From Thermoplasmata archaeon (GTDB taxonomy: Archaea; Thermoplasmatota; Thermoplasmata; GCA-020350865), in NCBI GenBank assembly GCA_020351895.1, contig CP070672.1, forward strand, positions 2,774,746-2,783,995: a stretch of 9,250 nt of DNA. The letters are read 5' to 3'. The notes below the pieces were generated by a model. The model did no database searches. It worked only from the letters and a program-made list of their open reading frames with translations, and had not been told where the DNA came from. The first letter of the stretch is position 1. Every line of letters starts with the position of its first letter. The position numbers and the translations under genes are program-made. Below, piece after piece: positions 1 through 6,094 of this stretch.

Positions 1-546
1 CCAATCATTTTGAAAAAATAAATTGTCACTTATTAGATTGTCGTTTGAATAATCATAAGTCGTAAAGCCATATCCGTTATTGAAAAATATGTTATTTTTG
101 AATGTTGAATTTGATACGGAATGCGAATATATACCACGATTTGGATTGTTTGAAAAATCACAGTTTATTATATTACAATGGTTGGAATAAGAGATTTTTA
201 ATGCCATCATATTCCATTCAGGCCCGGCACCAGTAATTGAAATATCCATAATATTAAACCAATCTGCAGAAACCTCGATAACTATGCCAGCACCACCGCC
301 GTCGATAAAGGTGACATCCCTACCCTCCCCTTGCAAAGTTAATGCTTTGTTTATTGTCAATTGCTCGTAATAGGTTCCTGCCTTGACATTTATGGTATCC
401 CCGGGATTAGCCGCATCTATGGCATCCTGAATCGTGGGATAATCGAAAGGAACTGTGATGCTTGCGGCACTAGCATTCATTGGTACCGCTGCAAAGACAG
501 CGACAACCATGACAAGACACAGAAATAGGCCTAACTTCCTCTTCAT
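1..546 (-). CDS. Secreted right-handed parallel beta-helix (NosD/pectate-lyase-like) protein, N-terminal part, runs off the left edge
   Basis: Reading the minus strand from the ATG at 546-544 gives 182 codons without a stop up to base 1, so the C-terminus is missing. Residues 1-27 form a signal peptide: a basic start (MKRK), a hydrophobic core, and a likely signal-peptidase cut near NASA/A (residues 24-27). Residues 34-75 carry the usual opening of periplasmic-copper-binding/NosD-like beta-helix proteins: a [11 protein letters not shown] segment, then [13 protein letters not shown] and [13 protein letters not shown]. Asn-rich coils follow (FSNN, FKNN, ISDN at about 131-175), as expected for beta-helix rungs. 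The product should be exported and extracellular. Such proteins act as surface adhesins, carbohydrate-active proteins or structural repeats, and the substrate cannot be told from this part. A purine-rich GGGGGGAG stretch 10-20 nt upstream of the ATG can serve as ribosome binding site. The fold call is firm; the function is unknown. Confidence 0.88.
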   Translation of the reverse strand, partial: MKRKLGLFLCLVMVVAVFAAVPMNASAASITVPFDYPTIQDAIDAANPGDTINVKAGTYYEQLTINKALTLQGEGRDVTFIDGGGAGIVIEVSADWFNIMDISITGAGPEWNMMALKISYSNHCNIINCDFSNNPNRGIYSHSVSNSTFKNNIFFNNGYGFTTYDYSNDNLISDNLFFQNDW

Positions 547-919
547 CTCCACTCTCTCCCCCCTATACTTTTCTGGGATGTTTATCCATGTTAGCATCAC
601 AAGAAGTTCAAAACCCCCAATGTTCTCTTTTTCTTCTTGCACCTACTCAGAATAAACAAATGTGAATGGCATCCAGCATATAAATAATTTGTTACAAATC
701 CAGGTATGGCTATGGTTTATGTTAAGTTATGAAAGGTGAATTTTGGGTTATTACCTCCCTCCATTGCCTTCTCCACTCTTCCTAGGGCTTGATGCTTCAA
801 GAATACATAGTAATTTTAATACTTATAATTTCTGGACAGATTCTACAATAAAATATTCAAAATCGGTACATGATCCATATTAGACATAATTTCGTTTCGA
901 TATAATTCAGAATCTAGAA
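547..919. other. Intergenic region between the beta-helix gene and dph5; no gene seen
   Basis: This stretch lies downstream of dph5 and upstream of the beta-helix gene, both on the minus strand. No reading frame here has coding character. It holds a TATA-like box for the beta-helix gene (678-687), which would give a 5' leader of about 100 nt. The far end (about 820-919) is strongly AT-rich and includes the dph5 3' inverted repeat. Nothing else is recognised. Confidence 0.6.
678..687 (-). promoter_or_regulatory. Candidate archaeal TATA box for the beta-helix gene
   Basis: The minus strand reads TTATTTATAT here, close to the archaeal box A consensus. Transcription would begin about 25 nt downstream, near base 652, leaving a leader of roughly 100 nt. 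A weaker alternative, AAAAGTATA at 564-572, lies too close to the ATG to leave room for the upstream purine-rich ribosome binding site. Confidence 0.4.
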
Positions 920-924
920 TTATA
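901..924. repeat. AT-rich inverted repeat at the 3' end of dph5
   Basis: TATAATTC (901-908) and GAATTATA (917-924) are perfect 8-bp inverted copies separated by 8 nt. The right arm overlaps the dph5 stop codon (920-922). It could form a weak hairpin at the end of the mRNA. There is no T-run directly after it on the minus strand, so a terminator role is unproven. Confidence 0.35.
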
Positions 925-1714
925 CATCCTCGAGAATCTCTTTAGGGGCTCCAGCAAATTCAACCAGCGATTCGGCCTCTGCAAAATGCAGCTTTCCAGG
1001 AATTATTAGACAATGCAAGCCCTCCCCAAAGTCCTCTTGGAGTAAGTCTTTCACAAGGCCGGCTCTAACCATGGGTCTTTCTGAGCCCACACTTCCTAAT
1101 ACGCACACCAAGGTTCTTTGGGAAATCACAGCTTCCTTCCTATCTTCTTCCATGTCCAGAAGTAGGCTGAGGCCTTCATTTGCCCGCATATATTTCTCAG
1201 TATGATCGTCTATATCAAGGAGAATGAGGGTGTGCATGCCATTTTCAAGATTTTTCTTGACAATATCATAAGGACTGGTTGGGAAATATCCCTCTTGTGG
1301 AAATGGTAAACTCGCTGTTTTTCCGAATTTGTAGATGTGGAGTCCCAAGAGTCCGGGAGCAGAGGTTATTATGGAAGCACCGGGAATGATCCTGGACTCT
1401 ATTCCTTCACCTTTTGCCCTCATTCTTAGGGATACATGGGTTGTGGCTGTCATGGGATCACCTGTCACAAGTACTCCCACCTTCTTTTCCCTGGCTGCTT
1501 CGATAATCACATCTCCCTTTTCGAACACTTTCCTATCAAGAACTTCAATCCTTTTTCCAATCAGTTTCTCTATCTTGGAAACCGAGGTCCCGGTGAGCCT
1601 GGCCGTGTAAAACTCGGCAAAGAGGACATCACATTCTTTTGCGGTCTCAAGGCCTCTTATGGAGATGTCCCTCTCATCATAAAGTCCAAGACCTATGAAT
1701 ACAAGTTCACCCAT
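920..1714 (-). CDS. dph5: Diphthine synthase (diphthamide biosynthesis methyltransferase)
   Basis: The 264-residue product matches the archaeal Dph5/DphB family in length and motifs. This SAM-dependent enzyme methylates the 3-amino-3-carboxypropyl-histidine intermediate on translation elongation factor 2 in the diphthamide pathway, in the cytosol. Visible signatures are the N-terminal GLGLYDERDIS loop (residues 8-18), CDVLFAEFYT (28-37), GDPMTATTH (85-93) and PGASI (111-115), which build the tetrapyrrole-methylase-type SAM fold, and a conserved C-terminal LHCLIIPGKLHFAEAE (233-248). The ATG at 1714 places GLGLYDE at the position usual for the family. There is no clear ribosome binding site directly upstream, which fits a leaderless or short-leader archaeal mRNA. 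It appears to be monocistronic: the next gene on the same strand lies 373 bp away and is unrelated. Confidence 0.95.
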   Translation of the reverse strand: MGELVFIGLGLYDERDISIRGLETAKECDVLFAEFYTARLTGTSVSKIEKLIGKRIEVLDRKVFEKGDVIIEAAREKKVGVLVTGDPMTATTHVSLRMRAKGEGIESRIIPGASIITSAPGLLGLHIYKFGKTASLPFPQEGYFPTSPYDIVKKNLENGMHTLILLDIDDHTEKYMRANEGLSLLLDMEEDRKEAVISQRTLVCVLGSVGSERPMVRAGLVKDLLQEDFGEGLHCLIIPGKLHFAEAESLVEFAGAPKEILEDV

Positions 1715-1758
1715 GTTTTTTAGTAATATGGAATCTGATAGATATCTTTTCCCTTTGT

Positions 1759-1768
1759 GTTTTTAATT
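1759..1768 (-). promoter_or_regulatory. Possible TATA box for dph5
   Basis: The minus strand reads AATTAAAAAC about 50 nt upstream of the dph5 ATG. A start about 25 nt downstream would give a leader of some 20 nt. The match to box A is only moderate and the region is AT-rich, so this is tentative. Confidence 0.25.
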
Positions 1769-1886
1769 CATTTATGTTATTCAATCATTGTTCCCCTCCA
1801 CTCACCATTCAATCTTACGGGATGACATGCCATGATATTCCATGTTTTTTCCCACCACATTGCCCTCTTCACCCACCCTTCATTCC

Positions 1887-2076
1887 CATGTAAATCATTG
1901 CCTCCTGGCTTTAGCAATCATAGATGATTTACATAAAAGGATTATCGATATCGAACAATCACCCAGATAGATGAGCCTTGTCATGTAAATCATTGCCTCC
2001 TGGCTTTTGTAATCATAAATGATTTACATAAAAGGATTATCGATATTGAGCAATTACCCAGATAGATGAGCCTTGT
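1887..2076. repeat. Two tandem 95-bp units, each with a long hairpin
   Basis: Unit 1 is 1887-1981 and unit 2 is 1982-2076. They abut exactly and differ at 6 of 95 positions by my count; after unit 2 only CATG (2077-2080) of a third unit remains. Each unit contains a perfect inverted repeat, ATGTAAATCAT/ATGATTTACAT (1888-1898 with 1924-1934 in unit 1, and the same 95 bp on in unit 2; unit 2 extends the stem to 12 bp). The loop carries TGCCTCCTGGC. A second element, ATCGATAT, lies 10 nt after the stem and sits in a 10-bp palindrome (TCGATATCGA, 1945-1954) in unit 1. No coding function is visible. The units could be regulatory, RNA-forming, or a small palindromic repeat that duplicated locally. 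Confidence 0.9.
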
Positions 2077-2124
2077 CATGATAATAAGATATTAAAGGGT
2101 AGGATGATCCACCACAAAAGCCAC

Positions 2125-2134
2125 AATATTTAAA
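2125..2134 (+). promoter_or_regulatory. TATA box of the NAC gene
   Basis: AATATTTAAA matches the archaeal box A. With the usual spacing of about 25 nt, transcription would begin near 2155-2160, only some ten bases before the ATG at 2167. The NAC message would then be nearly leaderless, in line with the lack of a Shine-Dalgarno sequence. Confidence 0.5.
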
Positions 2135-2166
2135 CCGAACTTAATCGATATACCCATGGTGTGACC

Positions 2167-2520
2167 ATGATTCCAGGCGGTCGAGGTATGAATCCCAAAC
2201 ATATGAAGGCCATGATGAAGAGACATGGGATAAATATAGAAGAGATGGAGGATGTTCAAGAGGTGATAATCAAGACATCCGATAGGACTCTCATCTTCAA
2301 GGATGCTGCAGTTACGTGCATGGATGTACAAGGTCAAAGAACATATCAAGTGGTGGGCACACCCGAGGAGGTTTCATCCGATACTGGGATTCCCAAGGAG
2401 GATATAATACTCGTTGCCGAGCAGGCCGGGGTTTCTGAGGAGGAGGCCAAGAAAGCCCTTGAGGATTGTGGTGGGGAGCCTGCAGAGGCAATCATTAAAC
2501 TCATGGGAGATAAAAGCTGA
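2167..2520 (+). CDS. nac: Nascent polypeptide-associated complex (NAC) protein, archaeal alpha type
   Basis: The 117-residue product is the archaeal homodimeric NAC, which binds ribosomes near the exit tunnel and contacts emerging polypeptides. Residues 1-21 are the family's N-terminal PGGRGMNPKHMKAMMKRHGI stretch. A NAC beta-barrel core spans about 26-66 (VQEVIIKTSDRTLIFKDAAV, then YQVVG). A UBA domain spans about 75-113 (IPKEDIILVAEQAGVSEEEA and CGGEPAEAIIKLM). Length and domain order are normal. The frame also opens at a GTG (2161), which would add two residues; the ATG at 2167 is preferred because homologues begin M-x-PGG. The TATA box at 2125-2134 implies a nearly leaderless transcript. 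The following PKD gene is 115 bp away and appears to have its own promoter. Confidence 0.95.
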   Translation: MIPGGRGMNPKHMKAMMKRHGINIEEMEDVQEVIIKTSDRTLIFKDAAVTCMDVQGQRTYQVVGTPEEVSSDTGIPKEDIILVAEQAGVSEEEAKKALEDCGGEPAEAIIKLMGDKS

Positions 2521-2576
2521 TACCCTCTTCTTGCCGTTAAAATCAAATTTAAAGGCAATATTCTGGGATTAAACCG

Positions 2577-2585
2577 TAATATAAT
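2577..2585 (+). promoter_or_regulatory. Candidate TATA box for the PKD protein gene
   Basis: TAATATAAT lies 51 nt upstream of the ATG at 2636 and would give a leader of about 30 nt. That leader contains AGTGAT (2627-2632), a partial match to the GGTGAT Shine-Dalgarno core, although only 3 nt from the ATG. It suggests that the gene is transcribed separately from the NAC gene. Confidence 0.35.
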
Positions 2586-2635
2586 TTTTCGAAAGATTAA
2601 TAAAGTGCAATTGGTATGAGAGCAGAAGTGATAAA

Positions 2636-3487
2636 ATGGCCAAGCAGAAGAAGGTGAAGGTGAAGGAAGAAAAACCAAAATCATCAGGCAAAGGTGGTTT
2701 AGGTGGAAATAAAAAATTGATTATTATTGCAGTTATCGTGGTTGTTGTTATTGTAGCTGTTGCCCTTTATTTCGTATTTGGTGGGGAGGATGGAGATAAC
2801 GGGAATGGGGATGAAAATCATGATCCAGTTGCGGAATTCACCTATTCTCCATTAGTGATTTATACCAATCAAACAGTGGATTTCGATGCTTCGAACTCCA
2901 CAGATCCAGATCTTGATGATGTGCTTGAATACAGCTGGAATTTCGGCGATGATTATGCCACATCTGAGTACCCAAATGAAGCTACAGGGGTAGAACCGTC
3001 ACATGTGTATACTGTACCTGGGACATACAACGTCACTCTAACAGTTGAGGATGGTAGAGATGGGATCGACGATCAGGTACATGAATTAATTGTATTGCCT
3101 GAGGAGACTCCAACTGTGGGTATAACCCAAACAAAACCTCCTGGCTCACCTGCTAATATCGTATGGACCTTGACAGTTGATGCGACTGATGGAACAAATG
3201 AACAACTTGCTTTTAAAAACATACGTTTTACTGTCTATAATGGCTCAGACACGAATTCAGTGAAACTATCTGACCTCGTTTCCAATCTAGGCCCAACAGA
3301 TAAAACTTTTCCATTTGATAATCCGGACGGTATATATTTTGATGATAATGGCGACTCAATCCTTACGGTAGGGGATACACTATCCATAGCAGGAGATGGA
3401 GGAGCATCAATACAAGCAGGTGATTACTTTCAATTCATTTACGAAGAAAACCAAGGAGAAATGATGGATCCAGAGCCTCTAGATTGA
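2636..3487 (+). CDS. Membrane-anchored PKD-domain surface protein
   Basis: The 283-residue product starts with a very basic, Lys-rich cytosolic segment (1-27), followed by one transmembrane helix (about 28-48, rich in Ile and Val). An acidic Gly/Asp/Asn linker (49-62) and a PKD domain (about 63-154) come next. PKD hallmarks are the NHDPVAEFTYSP opening, YSWNFGDD (99-106), the HVYTVPGTYNVTLTVEDG strand pair (123-140) and ELIVL. The C-terminal domain (about 160-283) has a beta-rich pattern ending in a GDTLSIAG segment and AGDYFQFIYE, resembling the globular part of archaeal type IV pilin-like proteins; that part is inference. With the positive-inside rule the PKD and C-terminal domains face outside. 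Four N-glycosylation sequons (residues 78, 87, 132, 202) fit a glycosylated surface protein. A role in cell-surface interaction is likely; no ligand can be named. Confidence 0.85.
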   Translation: MAKQKKVKVKEEKPKSSGKGGLGGNKKLIIIAVIVVVVIVAVALYFVFGGEDGDNGNGDENHDPVAEFTYSPLVIYTNQTVDFDASNSTDPDLDDVLEYSWNFGDDYATSEYPNEATGVEPSHVYTVPGTYNVTLTVEDGRDGIDDQVHELIVLPEETPTVGITQTKPPGSPANIVWTLTVDATDGTNEQLAFKNIRFTVYNGSDTNSVKLSDLVSNLGPTDKTFPFDNPDGIYFDDNGDSILTVGDTLSIAGDGGASIQAGDYFQFIYEENQGEMMDPEPLD

Positions 3488-3491
3488 GGTA

Positions 3492-4931
3492 TTAAACATT
3501 ACTCAACTGTTTTTTTACCAGCTTTTCAGCACAAGCTAAGAATTCCTCCTCCTTGCCTTTCGGAATAGTGGCTCCCGCGGCTATATTATGTCCTCCTCCA
3601 ACACCACCAACCTTCTTTGAGGATTTGTTCATTACAACAGATAAATCCAGTCCTCTATTTACTAGAGACCTTGTTGCCCTTGCAGAAACCTTGATGTCCC
3701 CTTCGGAAGTCAGGGCAAAAGCAAGCATAGGCAGATCGTTTCTCACCTCCTCTCCACCCAAAAGCATTCCCGCCAGGGTCCCGATAATGTTCTCAGGGAC
3801 CTTATCATGGCCATGGAAATACTGAAGATGGTTCATTTCCGTTATCCCATTTTCTTTTATCAACTGCAATGTTTCAACCAAGGTCCTTCTATGGCCGCGA
3901 AGTAGAACCCTTGCTCTCTCCAGCCATTCTTCCCTATCCCCGAGGCATACGTTGTAACCGACTTCTGCCTTATCGTATCTACCGCAGGAGTTAAGGAGGG
4001 TCGCAAATTCCTTGGCATCTCTAAGCTCGGTTCCTTCCTCCTCTTTACTGAGGATGTAAATCTCGCCTATAAGCCTCTTTGCAATCTTGTGGCCAAAGCC
4101 CTTTGAGAGCAGAAGTTTCACGATTTCAGATGAGATTAGACGCTTTTCTTCCAATGTCAGGTGAATCCATCGTCGCCAATTTTCTTCTTTTTTTAGAGGT
4201 ATTCCGAGTTCCAAAAGAAAGGTAATACACGCATCCTCCTTCCCGGTAAGGCCCGGAATTATTGGATCATTTGCATATTGAAGCAGTTTGAATATCGGCC
4301 TTGTTTCCCTTCCAAAGTATCTGATGTCCTTTTTCCATGTGATAACTCCAGCGTCTTTTGCATCCGCAAGGACATCTCTGTTGGTACCAACGAGTCTCAG
4401 ATTCTTTGAGTCCTGTAAATCACCCACAGCACCAACAATTGCCAAGGAAGCCAAATCCATATTTCTCTTTTCCATCATCTTTGCAACCAAATAGGCGGCA
4501 CCTGCACCACTCAAATCATAGGCTCCGTCCAATCCCAAATGATGTGGATTGAGGTGGAACCTTTGTTCACTTACTGGGTTGTTTACATAACTCAATATAT
4601 TGGTTCTATCCTCACGCTTTATCTCGGTCTTCGTTGGAACGTGATGATCTGTGATAGCGACATTCAGGCCATTGAGCATAGGCAACGAGCCGCTCCCCAA
4701 ATCTGTGAACCATACCAATTGTCGATTGTCGTCTTTTATCCTGTTTATTTCGATATCATCCAGTTTCTTCACGAACCTAACATCATGCTCAATATCTATT
4801 CTTGAAAGGGCCTTTGATGCTATGCTTCCTGCTGCTATTCCATCTGCATCGATGTGTGTTACAACAAGGATATTATCCTGTTTTTTTAGAAAATCTCCGA
4901 TATCCTTAGCCCTTTGCGTTAGTTGATTCAT
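3492..4931 (-). CDS. RecJ-like single-strand-specific nuclease of the DHH/DHHA1 family (GAN-type)
   Basis: The 479-residue product belongs to the DHH phosphoesterase superfamily. Metal-binding motifs are THIDADG (25-31), WFTDLGSG (74-81), ITDHHVP (93-99) and GAVGDLQD (167-174), giving the expected Asp/His set D28, D30, D77, D95-H96-H97 and D171. The C-terminal DHHA1 domain ends in the substrate-binding GGVGGGHNIAAGA glycine-rich loop (442-454). Length and order match archaeal RecJ homologues, one of which (GAN) works with GINS and the CMG helicase at the replication fork; others act in RNA or DNA 5'-3' degradation. Which paralogue this is cannot be settled from one sequence. The ATG at 4931 has a TATA box about 30 nt upstream and no Shine-Dalgarno sequence, so the message is probably nearly leaderless. 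The 3' end converges with the PKD gene, 4 bp apart. Confidence 0.93.
   Translation of the reverse strand: MNQLTQRAKDIGDFLKKQDNILVVTHIDADGIAAGSIASKALSRIDIEHDVRFVKKLDDIEINRIKDDNRQLVWFTDLGSGSLPMLNGLNVAITDHHVPTKTEIKREDRTNILSYVNNPVSEQRFHLNPHHLGLDGAYDLSGAGAAYLVAKMMEKRNMDLASLAIVGAVGDLQDSKNLRLVGTNRDVLADAKDAGVITWKKDIRYFGRETRPIFKLLQYANDPIIPGLTGKEDACITFLLELGIPLKKEENWRRWIHLTLEEKRLISSEIVKLLLSKGFGHKIAKRLIGEIYILSKEEEGTELRDAKEFATLLNSCGRYDKAEVGYNVCLGDREEWLERARVLLRGHRRTLVETLQLIKENGITEMNHLQYFHGHDKVPENIIGTLAGMLLGGEEVRNDLPMLAFALTSEGDIKVSARATRSLVNRGLDLSVVMNKSSKKVGGVGGGHNIAAGATIPKGKEEEFLACAEKLVKKQLSNV
3510..3516 (+). terminator. T-tract, candidate terminator of the PKD protein gene
   Basis: Seven consecutive T residues lie 22 nt past the PKD stop codon on the plus strand. 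Archaeal RNA polymerase can terminate at such U-tracts without a hairpin. The tract sits inside the 3' end of the convergent nuclease gene, where it encodes part of the lysine-rich C-terminus. Confidence 0.4.
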
Positions 4932-5026
4932 AATGAAGGGGTATATGGCTAATACAATGATAAATATTTGTGGAACGAAAAGCGAAGGGATAATAAGTGA
5001 TTAAAATCATTACCGAGTAAGGGGAT
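4932..5026. promoter_or_regulatory. Divergent promoter region between the nuclease and flavin reductase genes
   Basis: Only 95 bp separate the two divergent starts. On the minus strand AAATATTTAT (4960-4969) is a good TATA box, placing the nuclease transcript start near 4938, a few bases before its ATG. On the plus strand GATTAAAATC (4999-5008) is a weaker TATA candidate for the flavin reductase gene; it lies in a near-palindrome, TGATTaaAATCA (4998-5009). AAGGGGAT (5019-5026) is a Shine-Dalgarno-like stretch for the plus-strand gene. Confidence 0.5.
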
Positions 5027-5542
5027 ATGAAAATGAAATCTGAAATAGAACTAAAAGAGGCAAGACGTGAGTTCCCAGCATTTCCTGTAACTCTCGTTAC
5101 AGTGGGCGAGAATATAATTGCAATAGGTCTCATTCATGCATTTTCCTTTACTCCGCCCATGATAGGTATAGGAGTCCATCCCAAAAGATATTCATATCAA
5201 CTTTTAGAGGAGGTTGGGGATTTTGGTGTGAATATCCCAACAGTGGATCTTGCAGAAAAGGTGGATTTATGCGGTAACATATCAGGAAGAAGTGTGAACA
5301 AATTCAAAAAATTCGGATTAACCCCCATGAAATCTAATAACATTAAATCGGTCCTCATCGAGGAATTCCCGGTTAATATGGAATGCAAGGTCGTTAAAAA
5401 ACTCAGTTTCGGAGGCTCCCATGACTGGTTCATTGGGGAGGTTGTGGCAGCCTATAAGGAGGAGAACTACCACAGGGAAAACGCCTTGAGCTACTGGAAT
5501 AAGGAGTACAGAGGAATGGGTGAATTAATTTTACAAAGATAG
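5027..5542 (+). CDS. Flavin reductase-like (FMN-binding split-barrel) protein
   Basis: The 171-residue product has the hallmarks of the flavin reductase/flavoredoxin family: PAFPVTLVTVG near the N-terminus (18-27), the FTPPMIGIGVHPKRYSYQLL stretch for FMN phosphate contacts (41-60), FGVNIPT (66-72), CGNISGRSVNKF (82-93) and the C-terminal GGSHDWFIGEVV motif (129-140). Members bind FMN and pass electrons from NAD(P)H or ferredoxin to flavins or other acceptors in the cytosol; the partner here is unknown. Two starts are possible: ATG 5027, only 2 nt from AAGGGGAT, and ATG 5033, 8 nt from the GGGG core and therefore the better spaced; the second would remove two residues (MK). The gene stands alone between divergent and convergent neighbours, so the context does not indicate its role. 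Confidence 0.9.
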   Translation: MKMKSEIELKEARREFPAFPVTLVTVGENIIAIGLIHAFSFTPPMIGIGVHPKRYSYQLLEEVGDFGVNIPTVDLAEKVDLCGNISGRSVNKFKKFGLTPMKSNNIKSVLIEEFPVNMECKVVKKLSFGGSHDWFIGEVVAAYKEENYHRENALSYWNKEYRGMGELILQR

Positions 5543-5574
5543 TTACTTATCCTTTCCTTCTTTATCTCTCTCCC
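5543..5574 (+). terminator. Pyrimidine-rich convergent gap, probable terminator of the flavin reductase gene
   Basis: The 32 bp between the two convergent stop codons are almost pure pyrimidine on the plus strand, with several short T-runs. This fits U-rich archaeal termination of the plus-strand gene. No hairpin is seen. Confidence 0.3.
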
Positions 5575-5979
5575 TTAGGCAGGAACAAAAATAAAAAGAT
5601 TCGATTTGGATCTCGTTTTAAAACCATAACCACTCAATTTTCCTTTGTTGTCAAAAACCTGGACGATGTTGTATTGAAGATTCAAATCTAAAGAGGGGAA
5701 AACAACGTTTTCAACCCCGAAAATCATCCTAATGTATGAACCGTTCTCATAATAATAGTTGACCAAGACCCATGGGCTTGTGGGCTCATTGTAGTTCACA
5801 AGTGTAAAATATGCCTCCATATTGTAAGCCAAATCCGAATTGACTGGAGCCTCGAACTTCTTTTGTGGATTCTCAGGAGTAGCCAACACACTGGGCACCA
5901 CAAAGCTCAGAAGAATCGTCATAAGCATCAAAAGCAAGGGCACCTTGAACCTTTTTAAAAGAGACTTTCTTAGAAACAT
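5575..5979 (-). CDS. Small secreted protein of unknown function
   Basis: The 134-residue product is not recognised. Residues 1-33 form a classical signal peptide: a basic start (RKSLLKRFK), the hydrophobic core VPLLLMLMTILLSFVV, and a likely cut after SVLA (30-33), just before TPENP. The mature part, about 100 residues, is rich in Tyr, Asn and beta-formers (YFTLVNYNEP, VLVNYYYENGSYIRMIFGVENVVF), has one N-glycosylation sequon (NGS, 79-81) and no Cys, so it is probably a small beta-sheet protein outside the membrane. It is well supported as a gene: GGTGAA (minus strand, 5986-5991) lies 6 nt before the ATG and a TATA box lies about 50 nt upstream. It follows sufS on the same strand after 115 bp but has its own promoter and a T-tract in between, so it is unlikely to belong to the Fe-S operon. 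Confidence 0.75.
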   Translation of the reverse strand: MFLRKSLLKRFKVPLLLMLMTILLSFVVPSVLATPENPQKKFEAPVNSDLAYNMEAYFTLVNYNEPTSPWVLVNYYYENGSYIRMIFGVENVVFPSLDLNLQYNIVQVFDNKGKLSGYGFKTRSKSNLFIFVPA

Positions 5980-6029
5980 GACTTTTTCACCATAGAATTA
6001 ATGTTGTCTTTAGGATATATTCCTTTCGA

Positions 6030-6037
6030 TTTTTATA
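6030..6037 (-). promoter_or_regulatory. TATA box of the small secreted protein gene
   Basis: TATAAAAA on the minus strand is a strong box A. Transcription would start near 6006-6010, leaving a leader of about 30 nt that contains the GGTGAA Shine-Dalgarno sequence at 5986-5991. Confidence 0.5.
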
Positions 6038-6079
6038 GGAAGTCATTTACTTTTCACCATTATGGATATAAAGACATAT

Positions 6080-6089
6080 AAAAAAGAAA
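6080..6089 (-). terminator. T-tract after sufS, candidate operon terminator
   Basis: The minus strand reads TTTCTTTTTT beginning 5 nt after the sufS stop codon. It is a typical U-rich archaeal termination signal and marks the likely end of the Fe-S assembly operon. Confidence 0.5.
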
Positions 6090-6094
6090 TTTCC

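Larger units (their letters stand above)
1715..2166. other. Divergent intergenic region between dph5 and the NAC gene
   Basis: About 450 bp separate the dph5 start (minus) from the NAC start (plus), long for this compact genome. It contains a possible dph5 promoter (AATTAAAAAC on the minus strand at 1759-1768), two tandem 95-bp units with internal hairpins (1887-2076) and the NAC TATA box (2125-2134). Two very short minus-strand reading frames with Shine-Dalgarno-like sequences occur (27 codons at 1777-1860, 32 codons at 1895-1993). Neither is supported well enough to be called a gene. Confidence 0.6.

Noticed and set aside
749..801. Purine-rich minus-strand stretch with an ATG GAG GGA GGT frame
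   Set aside because: The frame ends after 15 codons and has no conserved or coding character.
547..919. RNA gene or riboswitch in the gap between the beta-helix gene and dph5
   Set aside because: No tRNA-like cloverleaf, GC-rich structured block or known riboswitch core was seen by eye; only AT-rich DNA and a TATA-like box.
1335..1723. Long plus-strand open frames opposite dph5, and similar antisense frames opposite the nuclease, sufS and the Fe-S protein
   Set aside because: They are antisense shadows of well-supported genes with recognisable motifs and have no domain or start signal of their own.
1887..2076. CRISPR array or CRISPR remnant
   Set aside because: There are just two units of 95 bp that abut with no unique spacers between them, far from the usual repeat-spacer pattern, and no cas genes are present.
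4998..5009. TGATTaaAATCA near-palindrome as an operator
   Set aside because: Five-bp arms in AT-rich promoter DNA are expected by chance, and it overlaps a TATA candidate; noted only within the divergent promoter entry.
5984..6060. Direct repeat TTTTCACCAT at 5984-5993 and 6051-6060
   Set aside because: One copy is explained by the ribosome binding site of the secreted protein gene; a second 10-mer 67 bp away is not enough to call an element.
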